64,000 bases of DNA from Paragorgia papillata (taxonomy: Eukaryota; Cnidaria; Anthozoa; Scleralcyonacea; Coralliidae). A program made the translations under genes and the position numbers. Below the pieces are notes generated by a model. The model was given only the letters and a program-made list of their open reading frames with translations, searched no databases and was not told where the DNA came from. Within the stretch, counting starts at the first letter, position 1; the number at the start of each line of letters is the position of its first letter. Shown piece after piece: positions 1 to 10,667 of this stretch. Location of the stretch: NCBI GenBank assembly GCA_035771165.1, contig JAWNZC010000289.1, positions 257,501 to 321,500 on the forward strand. Reading direction: 5' to 3'.

Positions 1-209
1 CAGTATGTCATTTCTTATTTCTTTGTTAAAAACAAGGTTCATTTTGTTTGGGTGAGGATCGTCTGGTTGTTTAGCTTCGTTTGGTGGATCTTAAAGCCAA
101 TCTTAACTAGGCATATATTACATATACTGTAGGTAAAATAGCTTACTTTAGTAAGTCTATAAATAATATTGCATGATGTTCTCAACCTTTTTTTTTTTGT
201 TTAACAAAA

Positions 210-405
210 CTATATTGGCCATTTCACAAAAGAGTTGAAGACTGGTAAAGAGCATTGAGCACTGGTGTTCTTGAGATCGTTTGGAGGGACAGTTTCATTG
301 TGCTTACGCTACCAAGGATGAAATCTGTCCCTCCAAACGATCCCAAGTACCCTAGCGTTCCTAACCCATCACCAGTCTCCAACACTTGGGAAATGGCCAA
401 TTGTG
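210..405. repeat. Imperfect foldback (hairpin) of about 95-bp arms
   Basis: The arms 210-305 and 313-405 are reverse complements with gaps. The core is an 18-bp perfect match, GATCGTTTGGAGGGACAG at 276-293 against its complement at 326-343. The outer parts match through TTGGCCATTTC (215) and GAAATGGCCAA (391). The loop is only about 8-30 bases. It lies just downstream of the HECT gene's stop codon. It could be a snapback MITE or a hairpin transcript; no target duplication was resolved. Confidence 0.6.
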
Positions 406-476
406 TAACAAAATCCAACAGTAACATAACAGTAACATCTCTTTGCTATTGTATATTGACAGTCATACAGTGGCAT

Positions 477-1770
477 TTACAATTTTCCAAACCCCGGGCT
501 GTTCAGAATACATTCTTTTAGTAAGTTGGAAAGTTCATCTGGATCCTCTATTCCTCTTGGCAGATTCAGAGTGAGTGCGCACGTTGACATCCACGGCCTC
601 CGTCTGCAGTTATTCGCCAATTCGTAGTCATAAAAATGAATGTCTATAGGCTTGGGAAATCCAAGAGCAGGAATCTCATCAGCTCCTGTAATAAAAGCTA
701 GCACATCTTGAAGGGTAATATACAACTTTGGTTTTCCTCTGCATCCTGAAGGAAAATTTCCCAACAGTAAACTGTTGAGTCCTCTCTTATTCTTCCATTG
801 GATCCCTCAGGTGACCAGGAAAAGTTACACAGCATCTTGAATATGCTAAGATTAATAGGTTCAACTTTTGCACTTAGAAAAGCTGTGAATAAGGATGGAT
901 GCTTCTTCACCACAGCACCTATACCAGCAATGTGATTTAGGCCACAGAAGAATTGGTCGACCTCCGCATATACTCGGAAAACGAAATGCTGTCGAAGTAA
1001 GCATTTAAGGATATCATCCTTATTGCTCAACTGAGACAAGTAAATCCGCGAAAATTCATGAAACGATATCTCATCACCATACTTGTCGACCACTGCTGTA
1101 AAATCCTCCTCACTAGAGCAGTTTTTAATGTCACGAAGAAGAACTTTAAGATGTGTTGATCAGACACATCTCCGATGGCACCATCGCAGGAATAAGGCTT
1201 CTCGTAGAGTATGTTGTACCCTTCATCTGACATGCATCTGGGTCCTGGACCACCTTGCAGTATGCTCCACGCAACCAGCTTACCAGCTAAAGCATACTTC
1301 TCATCTCCCAGAAGAGATAGGTCGTGTGAAAACCAACACCCTTCAAAGATTCCCATTTCTTGAATGCTTTTCATCAGAAGCCTAAAATATTCCCTCTTGG
1401 GACCACCTCCATCTATGGCATCTTCGCCTGAAAAATTAATGAATACTCGCTGAAAGAAACTAAACGGCGTTCGGTTAATTGCTCTTAACGTACTTGGCAT
1501 AATGCTTTTTCGTTGAATGGTAATTGTCACCTGCTCTTCACTCTCTGCATGCAAATTTTCATGTTGTAGGCTGGACACCAAATCTAGAACACTCTTGTTT
1601 TCAGCAACTCTGGACGCCTCTTCCAAGCTGCCAGCGATAGCTTTAGACAAGTGGCGCTGATCTTCATCATCATTGAATTCCTTGTCATCATCACTGACAA
1701 GGTTAACACATACTCGATGTATGCCATGTTGGTACAACCCACTTGCCCTGAAGTTTCAGATGAAACAGTT
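477..1770 (-). pseudogene. HECT-domain 3' exon of an E3 ubiquitin ligase-like gene (frameshifted)
   Basis: This encodes the HECT domain, which takes ubiquitin from an E2 onto a cysteine and passes it to a substrate. The N-lobe is visible as INFSGEDAIDGGGPKREYF (about 1360-1440), then SPEGSNGR (about 805) and FITGADEIPALGFP (about 660-700). The C-lobe motif RPWMSTCALTLNLP (about 555-600) keeps the catalytic Cys. The protein ends SPGFGKL at the stop at 477. Three frames are needed. One shift lies near 1156 (HILK to VLLRDIKNCSSEEDF), and another near 735-745 (FLQDAE to GKPKLYITLQD). A third is possible near 1700, where frame TSGQVGCTNMAYIEY runs into NLVSDDDKEF. Each looks like a single-base indel, so this is either a pseudogene or a real gene with consensus errors. 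The 5' splice acceptor, near 1740-1790, is uncertain. HECT proteins of this architecture (G2E3-like) are common in cnidarians and fish. Confidence 0.8.
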
Positions 1771-2771
1771 GCACTTGTATTTTGTGATCTATGAACAAAA
1801 ATTCAAAATATTAGCAAGCTGTGCTCAGTCTTGGTATTCAGTTATTGCAATATTTAATACATATCATTTACAGTCTGTCAATTCAACAAATTTTTGTGTT
1901 CTCGTGGAAGGTAGTTGAAACTTACAAAGATTGTTCAGGACAATTCTACAGTATTTATTAGGTAGATAGTTGAGCTATAGCTAATAACGGCTTTTAATAA
2001 AGGTCAAGCACTCCAGTTATCAATATAGAGCTCACTGGTACAACCTAGCTTAGGGAGAATACGGTTTCGGGGAGTCTAGTTAGTGTTTGCATTTTTTAGT
2101 CATTTGTATAATATTCACACACCTAAGTCTTGAGACATGGCTACTGCAGCCGGACATTGTGATGGTAGATGTTCTCGATTCAGAATCATTTGATACAACA
2201 AACACTTCAGAACCCTATATTAAAAGAAAATATGCATGTTCACATGCCAAAATGATGGTGGGTCAAGAAGAGTTAATTATGTACAGTAAATGCCTTTTAT
2301 ATAAAACAATTAACTATTAATAAATTATGATGCATATTTTCATGATGACCAAGACTATTTCAAACCCTGACCATTAGTTAGTGTGGATAGTTCACTGAAA
2401 CACGTACTGTAGGAAAAGACTAAGAGGCAAGGCTCGTTACAAGGAATAGCTTCCTGACACATTAAAACAAATATCATAATTCTCATTATTTTAATGAAAG
2501 CAAAACACCATTTTAATCGGCTCTGCTGAATATAATAAATCTAGATGCAGTATTTGTAAATCAATACAACTGATATACATTAGGCATCCAGGTGAGGAAA
2601 CCACTCCTAGTACTGAACAGTGAACAAGTGAAACAGTGAAAGCACAAAATATCTATTATCTAATTTCAGTTGTCACATGAGTTCTCAAAACCAAAACACT
2701 AATTTACAGTACAAATGAGTTTTTGTGTTTTACCGCTGTCAGTCTGAGTGATCTATTGATTGAAAACTTAC
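1771..2771 (-). other. Intron of the HECT-like gene
   Basis: About 1 kb of AT-rich DNA between the middle exon and the HECT exon. On the minus strand it opens with a strong donor, GTAAGT, at 2771-2766. I see no convincing coding exon inside it; the short plus-strand ORFs here have no supporting features. Confidence 0.55.
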
Positions 2772-3230
2772 AGCTTTGGTCTCTTCTCTGACACCAACAC
2801 TCTGCTCTAATTGAGTGGTTGTTCCTCCTTCAGTGATTACACCTGGTACTGGACTGCTGACTTGGTTGGTAAAACTTAAAGTTGACTGACTTAGTTTATT
2901 TGTTCCAGCTGACAGTCTCCGTCTACTTGACCTGGTGACAGATCTTGGCTGAGTACTGACCTCATCTTCAATTAGGGTGCCAATGTCTGGTATTTCATCA
3001 GCAACATCTTCTAGCTCATTAATTTCATCCAGTTCCCACAGCTTTAATTTTTTCTTTGCTCTGACATAAATAGGGCCTTGTTTGCATACAGCATGAATAT
3101 TTTCACCTGACGGCTCTTTATTTCCAAATAAATTTAGTGGACAAATATTTTGCCCAATGCTTTTGACAAAGTCAAAGTGAACAAGTTCACCTTCCTCATC
3201 TTCCAATTTATCAACAAAAGCACCACCAAT
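2772..3230 (-). CDS. Middle exon of the HECT-like gene
   Basis: A 459-nt exon of 153 codons in phase 0, bounded by an acceptor (CTATAG, just above 3230) and a GTAAGT donor. It starts IGGAFVDKLEDEEGELVHFD and contains GPIYVRAKKKLKLWELDE. An acidic stretch follows (NELEDVADEIPDIGTLIEDE), then a Ser/Thr-rich, probably disordered tail. This linker between the N-terminal region and the HECT lobe matches the arrangement of G2E3-like HECT genes. The upstream exon ends in phase 0 and joins it cleanly. The exon itself carries no stop or shift. Confidence 0.7.
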
Positions 3231-3312
3231 CTATAACAAACAAACAAACAAACAAACAAACAAACAAACAAACAAACAAACAAACAAACAAACAAACAAA
3301 CAAACAAACAAA
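3231..3312. repeat. (CAAA)n microsatellite at an intron acceptor
   Basis: About 20 copies of CAAA in the intron, directly abutting the 3' splice site of the middle HECT exon. On the transcribed strand it reads GTTT repeats, which serve as the T-rich tract before CTATAG. A 64-aa minus ORF here (repeats of LFVC) is only the translation of the repeat. Confidence 0.9.
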
Positions 3313-3829
3313 TGAAATAACAAAGCAAAAAGCCAAGAGATGAAGCAATATAAAAATTAGTCCATTAGCATACACAGTTTACATTACAGGGTGTCCTGTG
3401 CTACATATCACAAACAGTACCAGTAGGAATCCAAAATGTCTACCCATGCATGCCTGTGACTCCCTAGCATTCTACTCTATAACGCACAATTATACGACTC
3501 TGATGTCCACATACTCAAGCATCACTGATGCATATGACCATAGGAATTTTAGGGCCTATTGAATAAGGCCAGGAAGGGCCCAGGAAAGCTCTGATGAAAG
3601 AGAAAAAATTTGAAAACACAAGAGTTCCTATTCCCTAATTCTATTTGTTTTGGGGCCCAAAACTCTCTGGGTGGGCCTGGTTACAAATTAGAAAATCCCA
3701 TGCACTGTTTTAGTGCATGTTCTATTTGCATGCATATCTATCCTGTCTACGCATACCTATCCTGGGGGATAGGGGCAGATACAGTAAGTATATATATGTT
3801 CCTTAGGTTATATAAAAGTAATGTTTCCT

Positions 3830-3925
3830 AGGACACGAGGACGTTTTGACCAGAGGACCCAGGGACGTTTTGACCCTAGGACCCAGGGACGTTCTGATAT
3901 AAGGACATTTTGACTGGATACCCAG
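3830..3925. repeat. Short tandem repeat, GGACCCAGGGACGTTTTGACC-like
   Basis: Four imperfect copies of a unit of about 25 bp containing AGGAC and GACGTTTTGACC follow each other in the first large intron of the HECT-like gene. No function is evident. Confidence 0.7.
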
Positions 3926-4129
3926 CTGATGGCCCACCTGTAGGCAGCACATGGTAATCTAAAGACTACAAAGTGGAACATTTTGACATTGTTTGTAGTT
4001 TGCATAGTATGGCATTTAAGGAAAATTTTCTTGATAATATCCTGAAGTCTGCCTTGTAAACGACCTTAGACTCTGGCACAATGAGCTGATCTGTGGAAAA
4101 TACATCAACCCCTTCAGCCTTCTGGAAAT

Positions 4130-4441
4130 GGCTTATTGCATTTAAAAACTGTACACCCCCTGTTGAGGACCTTGGAGTTGAGGACCTTGGAATTCAGAAA
4201 TTATTGACCCTCCCCTGGATTTCCACATGCCACTGAAATAGCCCCTGGAAATGCTAAAAATACTGTTATTTTGTGGGGTCCCCCTGGAATTCCAGGTCAT
4301 TTTTGGAAAGACTCCCCCTGGAATTTAATTTTTTTTACATCCCCCCACCCCCATTGGAATTTCCACGTGCTAAAACTTGTATCCCCTCCTTGAATTTCCA
4401 AGGTCCTCAACAGGGGGTACGGTTTTAAAATGCAATAAGCC
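4130..4441. mobile_element. 312-bp MITE with about 47-bp inverted termini
   Basis: It begins GGCTTATTGCATTT and ends with the complement, AAATGCAATAAGCC. The inverted match runs through CCCCCTGTTGAGGACCTTGGA over about 47 bp with few mismatches. The interior has several copies of CCCCCTGGAAT. It sits within an intron of the HECT-like gene, so it should be spliced out. A target duplication of AAT is possible but weak. It carries no ORF. Confidence 0.75.
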
Positions 4442-4535
4442 AATGGGTTCTTACACTTTTATCCATCTGGAAATTACAATTATCACCCTCATATCATTGA
4501 ACATACAAAAATACACACTTCAACTTGCACAATAC

Positions 4536-5036
4536 CTTAAGCCGCAATTGGTTATCGTCCCACGATTTATCTAAAGGAAAGCCGTCAACGATCAGGCCCA
4601 GATCTTGAAGTTTTCGCTTTCGCTTGAAGCGGGGCACATGGTCATACTCTGGGGATGGAAGCAGAACAAGCTCCTTCTTATGCAACACAGCCTCCTTGAC
4701 ATTTCCAGACTTTCCTTTACCTTTTACCTTTACCTTTTACCTTTCCCTTGCAAGACCACCGTGCCCGTAGTTTACTTGTGGGTTATAACTGGGCGTCGAG
4801 TTAGAACAAGAAAGGTTGACTTGCCCTTGACCACGACCCCCGCGTGGAAGACTATTAAATCGACGTGCCATTTCACCTTCCACAGAAGTACACAGGTTGC
4901 CTGGATTACCTCTGGCTTCACTTGTGGACTGCATTGAGTCATAAACCCTTCGAACAATTGAAGTTAACATAGACTCATTTAGCTCAATTGAGTTAAAACT
5001 GGCAGGCGTCTCACGAGAAGATGACGCACCCGCCAT
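4536..5036 (-). CDS. 5' coding exon of the HECT-like gene, with a repeat-length frameshift
   Basis: It starts at an ATG at 5036 (MAGASSSRETPASFNS...) and passes through a Gly/Arg stretch (SLPRGGRGQGQ). It then continues as VLLPSPEYDHVPRFKRKRK, LGLIVDGFPLDKSWDD and NQLRLK, ending at donor GTATTG (4535). The motif VLLPSP..VPR followed by G.IVD....KSW is typical of the N-terminal part of G2E3-like HECT proteins. The two halves lie in different frames. The shift falls in the imperfect GGTAAA repeat at about 4722-4745, where a change in repeat length would move the frame. An intron there would be too short (under 30 bp). The translation start is supported by the match of the downstream frames, not by upstream signals. 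Confidence 0.6.
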
Positions 5037-5104
5037 ATTTACATTTCAAGCGTTTCTTCTGATTATAGGTCAGCGGTAGTAACATATCTGGTTGAGTACT
5101 TCAT

Positions 5105-5470
5105 TAACGCGAGCATGAATCTTGATATAAATATATTTCAATCTTGATACAAATATGAAACTAGATATAAATATGCAAACGTGATATGCGTATATGAATC
5201 TTGGTATAAATATATGAATCTTGATATAAATATATGAATCTTGGTACAAATAGATGAATCTTGATATAAATATATGAATCTTGGTATAAATATATGAATC
5301 TTGGTACAAATATATGAATCTTGTTATAAATATATTGAATCTTGATACAAATATAGGGAATCTTGATATAAATATATGAATCTTTATATAAATATATGAA
5401 TCTTGATATTAATATATAGAAATCTTGATATAAACAAATAGATCTTAATATAAATATGTCGATCTTGATG
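5105..5470. repeat. 20-bp AT-rich tandem repeat
   Basis: About 18 copies of a unit near GAATCTTGATATAAATATAT, with single-base changes and a few 1-2 bp indels. Minus-strand ORFs through it (repeats of YLYQDSYIYIKI) are products of the repeat and are not annotated as genes. Confidence 0.9.
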
Positions 5471-5559
5471 TTTTGTCCCTTTTCTAAAAGCATACTCGTG
5501 GCCTAGATACAAGGTCAACGGGTACCCGTGAACACGGTTTCAAGGTATAGGAAGTGTCG

Positions 5560-5767
5560 TTAAAAACACTCGTAATTTAATTCTAAACAACCGGAAGTGA
5601 CAATTTTCAAACCGGAAGTGACGTTAAGAACACTTGTAATTTAATTGTAAACAACCGAAAGTGAAAATTTTGAAACTGGAAGTGACGTTAAAAACACTTG
5701 TAATTTAATTATAAACAACCGGAAGTGAAAATTTTCAATCCGGAAGTAACGTTAAAAGAATCGTAGT
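5560..5767. repeat. CCGGAAGTGA minisatellite, left part
   Basis: Degenerate copies of a unit of roughly 55-60 bp containing AAACAACCGGAAGTGA, CAATTTTCAAACCGG and GACGTTAAAAACA. The same array resumes in the same orientation at 12110. The two parts are one array split by the 5768-12109 transposon. The last bases, AGT (5765-5767), are the left copy of the target duplication. Confidence 0.85.
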
Positions 5768-6234
5768 CACGGTGGTCGGTTGCTATGGATTTTGCTCCCG
5801 CTCAGCTTGCGTCCACGTAACTAGTACTTAGTTTCCTACGGTGCGATTCTGACGCGGCTCAAGCCACTCGATATACAGCAGCCTATATTTTTGCTAATTG
5901 TTGTCTAATCTTTCAAGTTGTGGCAGTAATAGACAAACATGAAACTCGTTTTGGCCATATAAATCTAAAAAACATAGTAACATTTACAGAAATTGAAAAA
6001 TATGTGTCTTAATCGACCTTGTTTATCGGTTGGTTTCCTTGTTTACACTAGCACATGGAAGACCAAACATTACTTTCGAAGGGTCACTGAGTAGGATATT
6101 TGTCATATAAATAACAACCCCCCTTTTTTTTCACCTCGCTGGAGAAATCGACAAAGAAGGGCCAGACTTTTACAATTTTCGCGGTTTTTGACCAAAATGA
6201 CTGGTTAAAACTACACGACGTTGAAACTTCTCAA

Positions 6235-8989
6235 GTGGAATTTGAAGATTCATCTATTATTTATATACGTGGATGGCCAGCGGTTCTGAACAAAGGTAAG
6301 AAAGTGCGCTGTAAATCGCAAACTAATTTGCATTTCAATGCTTTCATTGTGTTGCGCCATTTTGTTTGCTTCACCCCTGTGGTGTGTTCAATTTCAGGTT
6401 GCCTACGCTTTGTCCAAAAAGCAGAAAATGCAGCAAGAATAGATTCCATGTTGGAAAGTGTAATTCGCAGGCAGGTTAACGTTTTTTTGGAAAAGTCGCC
6501 GTTCTTCCAACTTAAAAATAGCCAGGGACAGCTGTTAAAGGACCTCCACCATGTCGATGAAAAGAAAGCCGATGTTCATGACCCTCATGAAGAAATCTTG
6601 GCGAAACATCAAGAAATCGACACTCAGATTACCGTTGCTGCGGAGAAAGTAGCAATTGCAAGTAAGTCTCATTTGTGATGCATACTAAATAACCAACTGA
6701 ATTTGTCTATTTGGTTTTTGGCCCCCTTTAATATTGATATTTGTGTGACTTTTTAATGGTGGCCCCCTTATTGATATTTGTGTGACTTTTTAATGGTCAA
6801 CATGGTGGTTTTTTTATAAATAAACACGTAGTATACTGTTAAAAATATACCTGTTTCTTTTCTTTTCCTAACAGAATGTGAATTGAATACTTCAATTCAA
6901 GAAAAAGAAGAAAAAGAAAAAGAATTGGTCGAGCAAGCAAGCAAAGAAGCTTAAAGAAGTTACCTTCCAATATGAGAAGCTAAAACCTCTTCTGGATCAG
7001 AAAGGCTATTCACATACATGAAGAGAAAACACCAGTACTAGCCTTGAGACTATTACAAGCCGAACCTCAAGCATTCGCTACAGAAGACGACAAGAAACCA
7101 AGAATGTTCTGGAATATATCCATGGTGGAGAAGAAGGGTCTTTACTTGGTGCTTGGGATTTCTTAGCAGCGAATGCCAAGAAAGAATTGATGGACAACCT
7201 GATTGGGAAATATAGACGGGGGAAATATTTGGAAGGTATTGTAACTGAAGCTATGAAAGGCTTTAGCCAATCAGAAAATTCCATGATGCAAGCTGTTGCT
7301 TTCAAGTATGAAAATTTCTTGTCACGCAGGAAATTTAACTTACTGTGTAAAACACAGTCCTCTGTTTTCGAAGCCAATAATGAAGTATGGGTGCCTCGGA
7401 ACATTAAGTGTTTGGGTCTTGACATGCAAGTCTCCCTTAACCGTATATCAGATGAAAGTGTTGAGAAATTTGTCAAGACTCTAGATATTGGTTGTGTTAG
7501 TCAGATTCCTAATGTACCTGGTGTCACTAGGACAGTAACAGGACTAGTGTTCATGATAATTGATCTGCATTTAAGGTTGCCACATCTCTGTCGGCGGCTG
7601 GTGTTGTTCAATGACAATATTAACCATTTTATTTTTCAGTTTTCGGATGATGGTGCTCCTGAAACTAGTCAGCTTACTATGTCTATAGGAAGTATGACAT
7701 TCTGGAACTTAGGGGAAAGGGTTAGGAGTAGAGAGTTCCAGTATATATTGCATTGTGTCAGCCTTGGTGAGAAGCATGAGGTCCTTGAGTTGCTTTGGCA
7801 ACAACATACTGAGGAAATGTTGTTGCTTGAATCAACTGTTTTTAATGTGTGTGGGAAGGAATGTACTCTTGAATTCCAACCAAGTGCAGATATGAGCTGC
7901 CAGAGTTGGGCCTGCAATGAGTTGAACCAGGCTGCAACATATCCTTCTCCTTATGCTAATGTCCATAAGGGCAATATGTGTACCATGGGTGGAAGCATTG
8001 GTTTTAACAGTAATTTGTGGCAGCCATATATTACTGATATGCGTGAGAAGCACGTGAGTATGGTAAATACATATCTTGTTGCCCTGCCAAAAGGACTTAG
8101 TAAGAAGGTTATCCATGATAAGAAACTTTCATTCATGGCTGACAATGGGATTCGTCAACTCGGAAAACCTAGGATTGGGATTTTTTCTGATAGAGTAAAA
8201 CCGGATCCACTACATTGTGAGATTAATGCCTGGCAGCATATTCTCGATCTAATTTATAGTGAATCAGTGAGGAGATGCCTTTTTGTGAAATTTATTGAGA
8301 CATTGTCTGCACCTGTTGGTTTGGAAACTGTTGACTCTGAAGATGGTGCATGTGATCTTGGTGGTTCTACTGATGATGCAGCTGCATCAGGAGGTTGTTC
8401 TGTTAGTGAAGGGGGATTTGATTGTTCAGAGACTGGTGTGAGTGGAGTATGTGGGTTGATTGACAATGTGATATGTATCCCAGATAGTGGTATTTGTGAC
8501 AAAGGCATCTCTGAAGAAGGTTGTTCTAAAAGTAATGAGGTTTCACCTGGAATTAGCAGGCAATTTTCAGTGCTAGAATTGCAAAAGCAGACTGCTGCTG
8601 ACAACATGAATAACATGCTTAGAAATTCAGCATCTGATAAATCCTGTAGCACTTCAGTCTATGGATGTGGACTGGCCTACCTTAGAACCAAATTAGAAGA
8701 GCACTACAATGATGAAGCGAAGCGCTTCAACAAACTGAGTACTCGACTTATTGGTGTGCAGGCAATAGTTCTTGCCCGGCACAGCTACAGACTTGTTGAC
8801 TGCTTGAAAACAGGAAATGAAACAGAGGGGGAAAAGTTAAAACCGTTAGCTCTTTCTAAGATAGTAGAATACTTCAATGCTGTTGCACACTTAGGCTTAC
8901 TTGGTAATTCAATCTCAGGATATAAAAGGGGTGTTTACATGAGGGCTCAGTTTCAACTGAATCTCCAATCAGGCATATATATTAAATAA
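6235..8989 (+). CDS. DDE-transposase-like gene of the 6.34-kb element (spliced, damaged)
   Basis: Exon 1 ends GWPAVLNK at donor GTAAGA (6295). Exon 2 runs about 6411-6661 between TTTCAG and GTAAGT, phases matching. Exon 3 starts at about 6875 after CTAACAG with a Glu/Lys coiled coil. A one-base shift near 6946 and a TGA at 7019-7021 interrupt it; from there it is open to 8989. Key segments, counted from codon 7187: SDDGAP (153-158), SADMSCQSW...AATYPSPYANVHK (233-261) and PDPLHCEINAW (339-349). These are placed like the D, D and PD.LH blocks of the large DDE transposases frequent in sponges and cnidarians, but the usual Cys pair after YP is missing. A Ser/Gly/Cys-rich insertion of about 80 residues follows residue 370. 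Family assignment is inference. The first start codon is not fixed; the frame is open upstream to about 6160. Confidence 0.65.
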
Positions 8990-9799
8990 ACCATCTACAT
9001 GCAAATCCTGCACCTGATGCACACTCAGTTCAACTTTAACTTGGGCTGGCCTCAGGTAAACACCCCCTTAAAACAATAAGTGCAGTTTAGTTAAATTAGT
9101 TTTGTTATATTATATTATCAGTGCAATATGTGCACTGATTATATAATATAAAATGACTAAGGGTAATTTATTCTGTAGCTTGGTTTATAAGAGCCTGAAG
9201 ACGCAAATCCAATGAAAAATCATCTTTGTCATACCTCTGAACATAAAACGTAGTGGTGAGCTTCTGTTGCTTCATGTTGTACTCAAATAGCAATGGAGTC
9301 GACTTGCCAACAACAAAAGCTGCTCTTCCGGAATATTTCAGTACATTCCTTGACCTGATCAAAGTGCCTTTTCTTCAAAAAGTTCGTCCCAAAAAACCTC
9401 ACCAGGGAGAACACTTTCGAAGCATTTGTGACCGATTCTATTGCGACAGACATGTTGGCTTTGTCGCTCTTTAAAGTGTCTATGACATGAAAAAATGGTA
9501 TACGATTTTTTTGTACTAAGTGAAAGATATACTTGTGAAAGGTAATCTCACGAAGTTTGGCATAATTTCGTCGCATATTTTCCGAACTACGACTCTTCGA
9601 AGTTCACCTGAAACGACTCGAAGAGTGCGAAATTCCATCGCGCGGTCAGACCGGCTATCTGGTTACTTATGACGTAGGCGTGTGGACACATCTCAAGCCG
9701 ACTAAACAAAATAACAGGTATTATTAGCCGTTTTTGAGCAAATTGGGATGGCAATGGGTCTGAATAAAACAACTTTATTTTAGCGAAAAAAGTGAAATT

Positions 9800-9994
9800 C
9801 TATATTACCGATGTGTTGACGACCTCTGGATATTCATTTTTCCATTGAAGCGCGAATATAAACACTCCTAGTAGGAGTGAAGTTAGGGCAAGAAACTGAA
9901 CGTTTTGTTTACTTTTGATCAGCGTTCGCATAAAACGTTGTCGCCGTAAACTGTTGAAGTGATCGCAGCACAACGTCGTGAACAGAACCATCAT
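9800..9994 (-). CDS. Small ORF with a possible membrane anchor inside the TTAA element
   Basis: A 64-codon ORF starts MMVLFTTLCCDHFNSLRRQ, has a basic patch (RRQRFMRTLIKSK) and a hydrophobic stretch (FLALTSLLLGVFIFALQW). Just before its stop is a possible donor, TCG/GTAATA. The layout resembles the first exon of a type II membrane protein. It could be a captured host exon, but it may equally be chance. Confidence 0.2.
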   Translation of the reverse strand: MMVLFTTLCCDHFNSLRRQRFMRTLIKSKQNVQFLALTSLLLGVFIFALQWKNEYPEVVNTSVI

Positions 9995-10519
9995 AGAGGG
10001 TAGAATGTTGGTCTAAGAATTACGTTGTTTTGCGTGCAATGTTTGTGCAAGTTCATCGTCGGTCTGGTCATGGGATTTGCTAAAAGTTAACTGTATGTTA
10101 TACTATAACAATAATCACTTAGAAATCAATTTGGCAGTGAGTGGTGTTACATAGAACTGTAAAAAAAAGTGAAAGTTAGTGATGTTAATGTTGATCCGTG
10201 CATATATGGTCAATTTAATCTCTAGCGCGAGTTTCTTTACGTATTTATATCAGTAATAAGTATTTGGTTAACAAGGGTCGAGCGAGTTTATGACCACGCA
10301 GTTTTATCGCCTGCACAAATTATGTCGTGATTGAACAAGCCAGCTGAAAATGCACGAGTCGCTGAAATGTGGGATATATAAACAGTAACTCAGATCAAAA
10401 TAGTTATAGAGCAGAAATATTGTAACGCTAGACGACTTGAACTAAAGTCGTACTGATCGAGGAGGTTTCGTATACCACAACAATCAGGTGGAATAATATA
10501 TTTTAGGGAAAGGCCAATA

Positions 10520-10667
10520 CAGTAAAAACCTGCTAACAAGAACCTACCACTATTAAGAACCTCAGGCTGAAATTAAGAATTTATTTATATAAGAATATAT
10601 AAGAATATAAGAACCTATCCGAGGCTGATTTGGTAAAATGTAGGTTCTTGTTAGCGGGTTTTTACTG
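10520..10667. mobile_element. 148-bp palindromic MITE with TA target
   Basis: It begins CAGTAAAAACCTGCTAACAA and ends with the near complement, TTGTTAGCGGGTTTTTACTG. TA flanks both sides. The arms are about 28 bp with AT-rich DNA between them. The ends and TA duplication fit a Tc1/mariner-type MITE. It sits inside the TTAA element, which is itself inside the 6.34-kb element. Confidence 0.8.

Noticed and set aside
5070..5493. Minus ORFs of YLYQDSYIYI repeats
   Set aside because: Product of the 20-bp tandem repeat.
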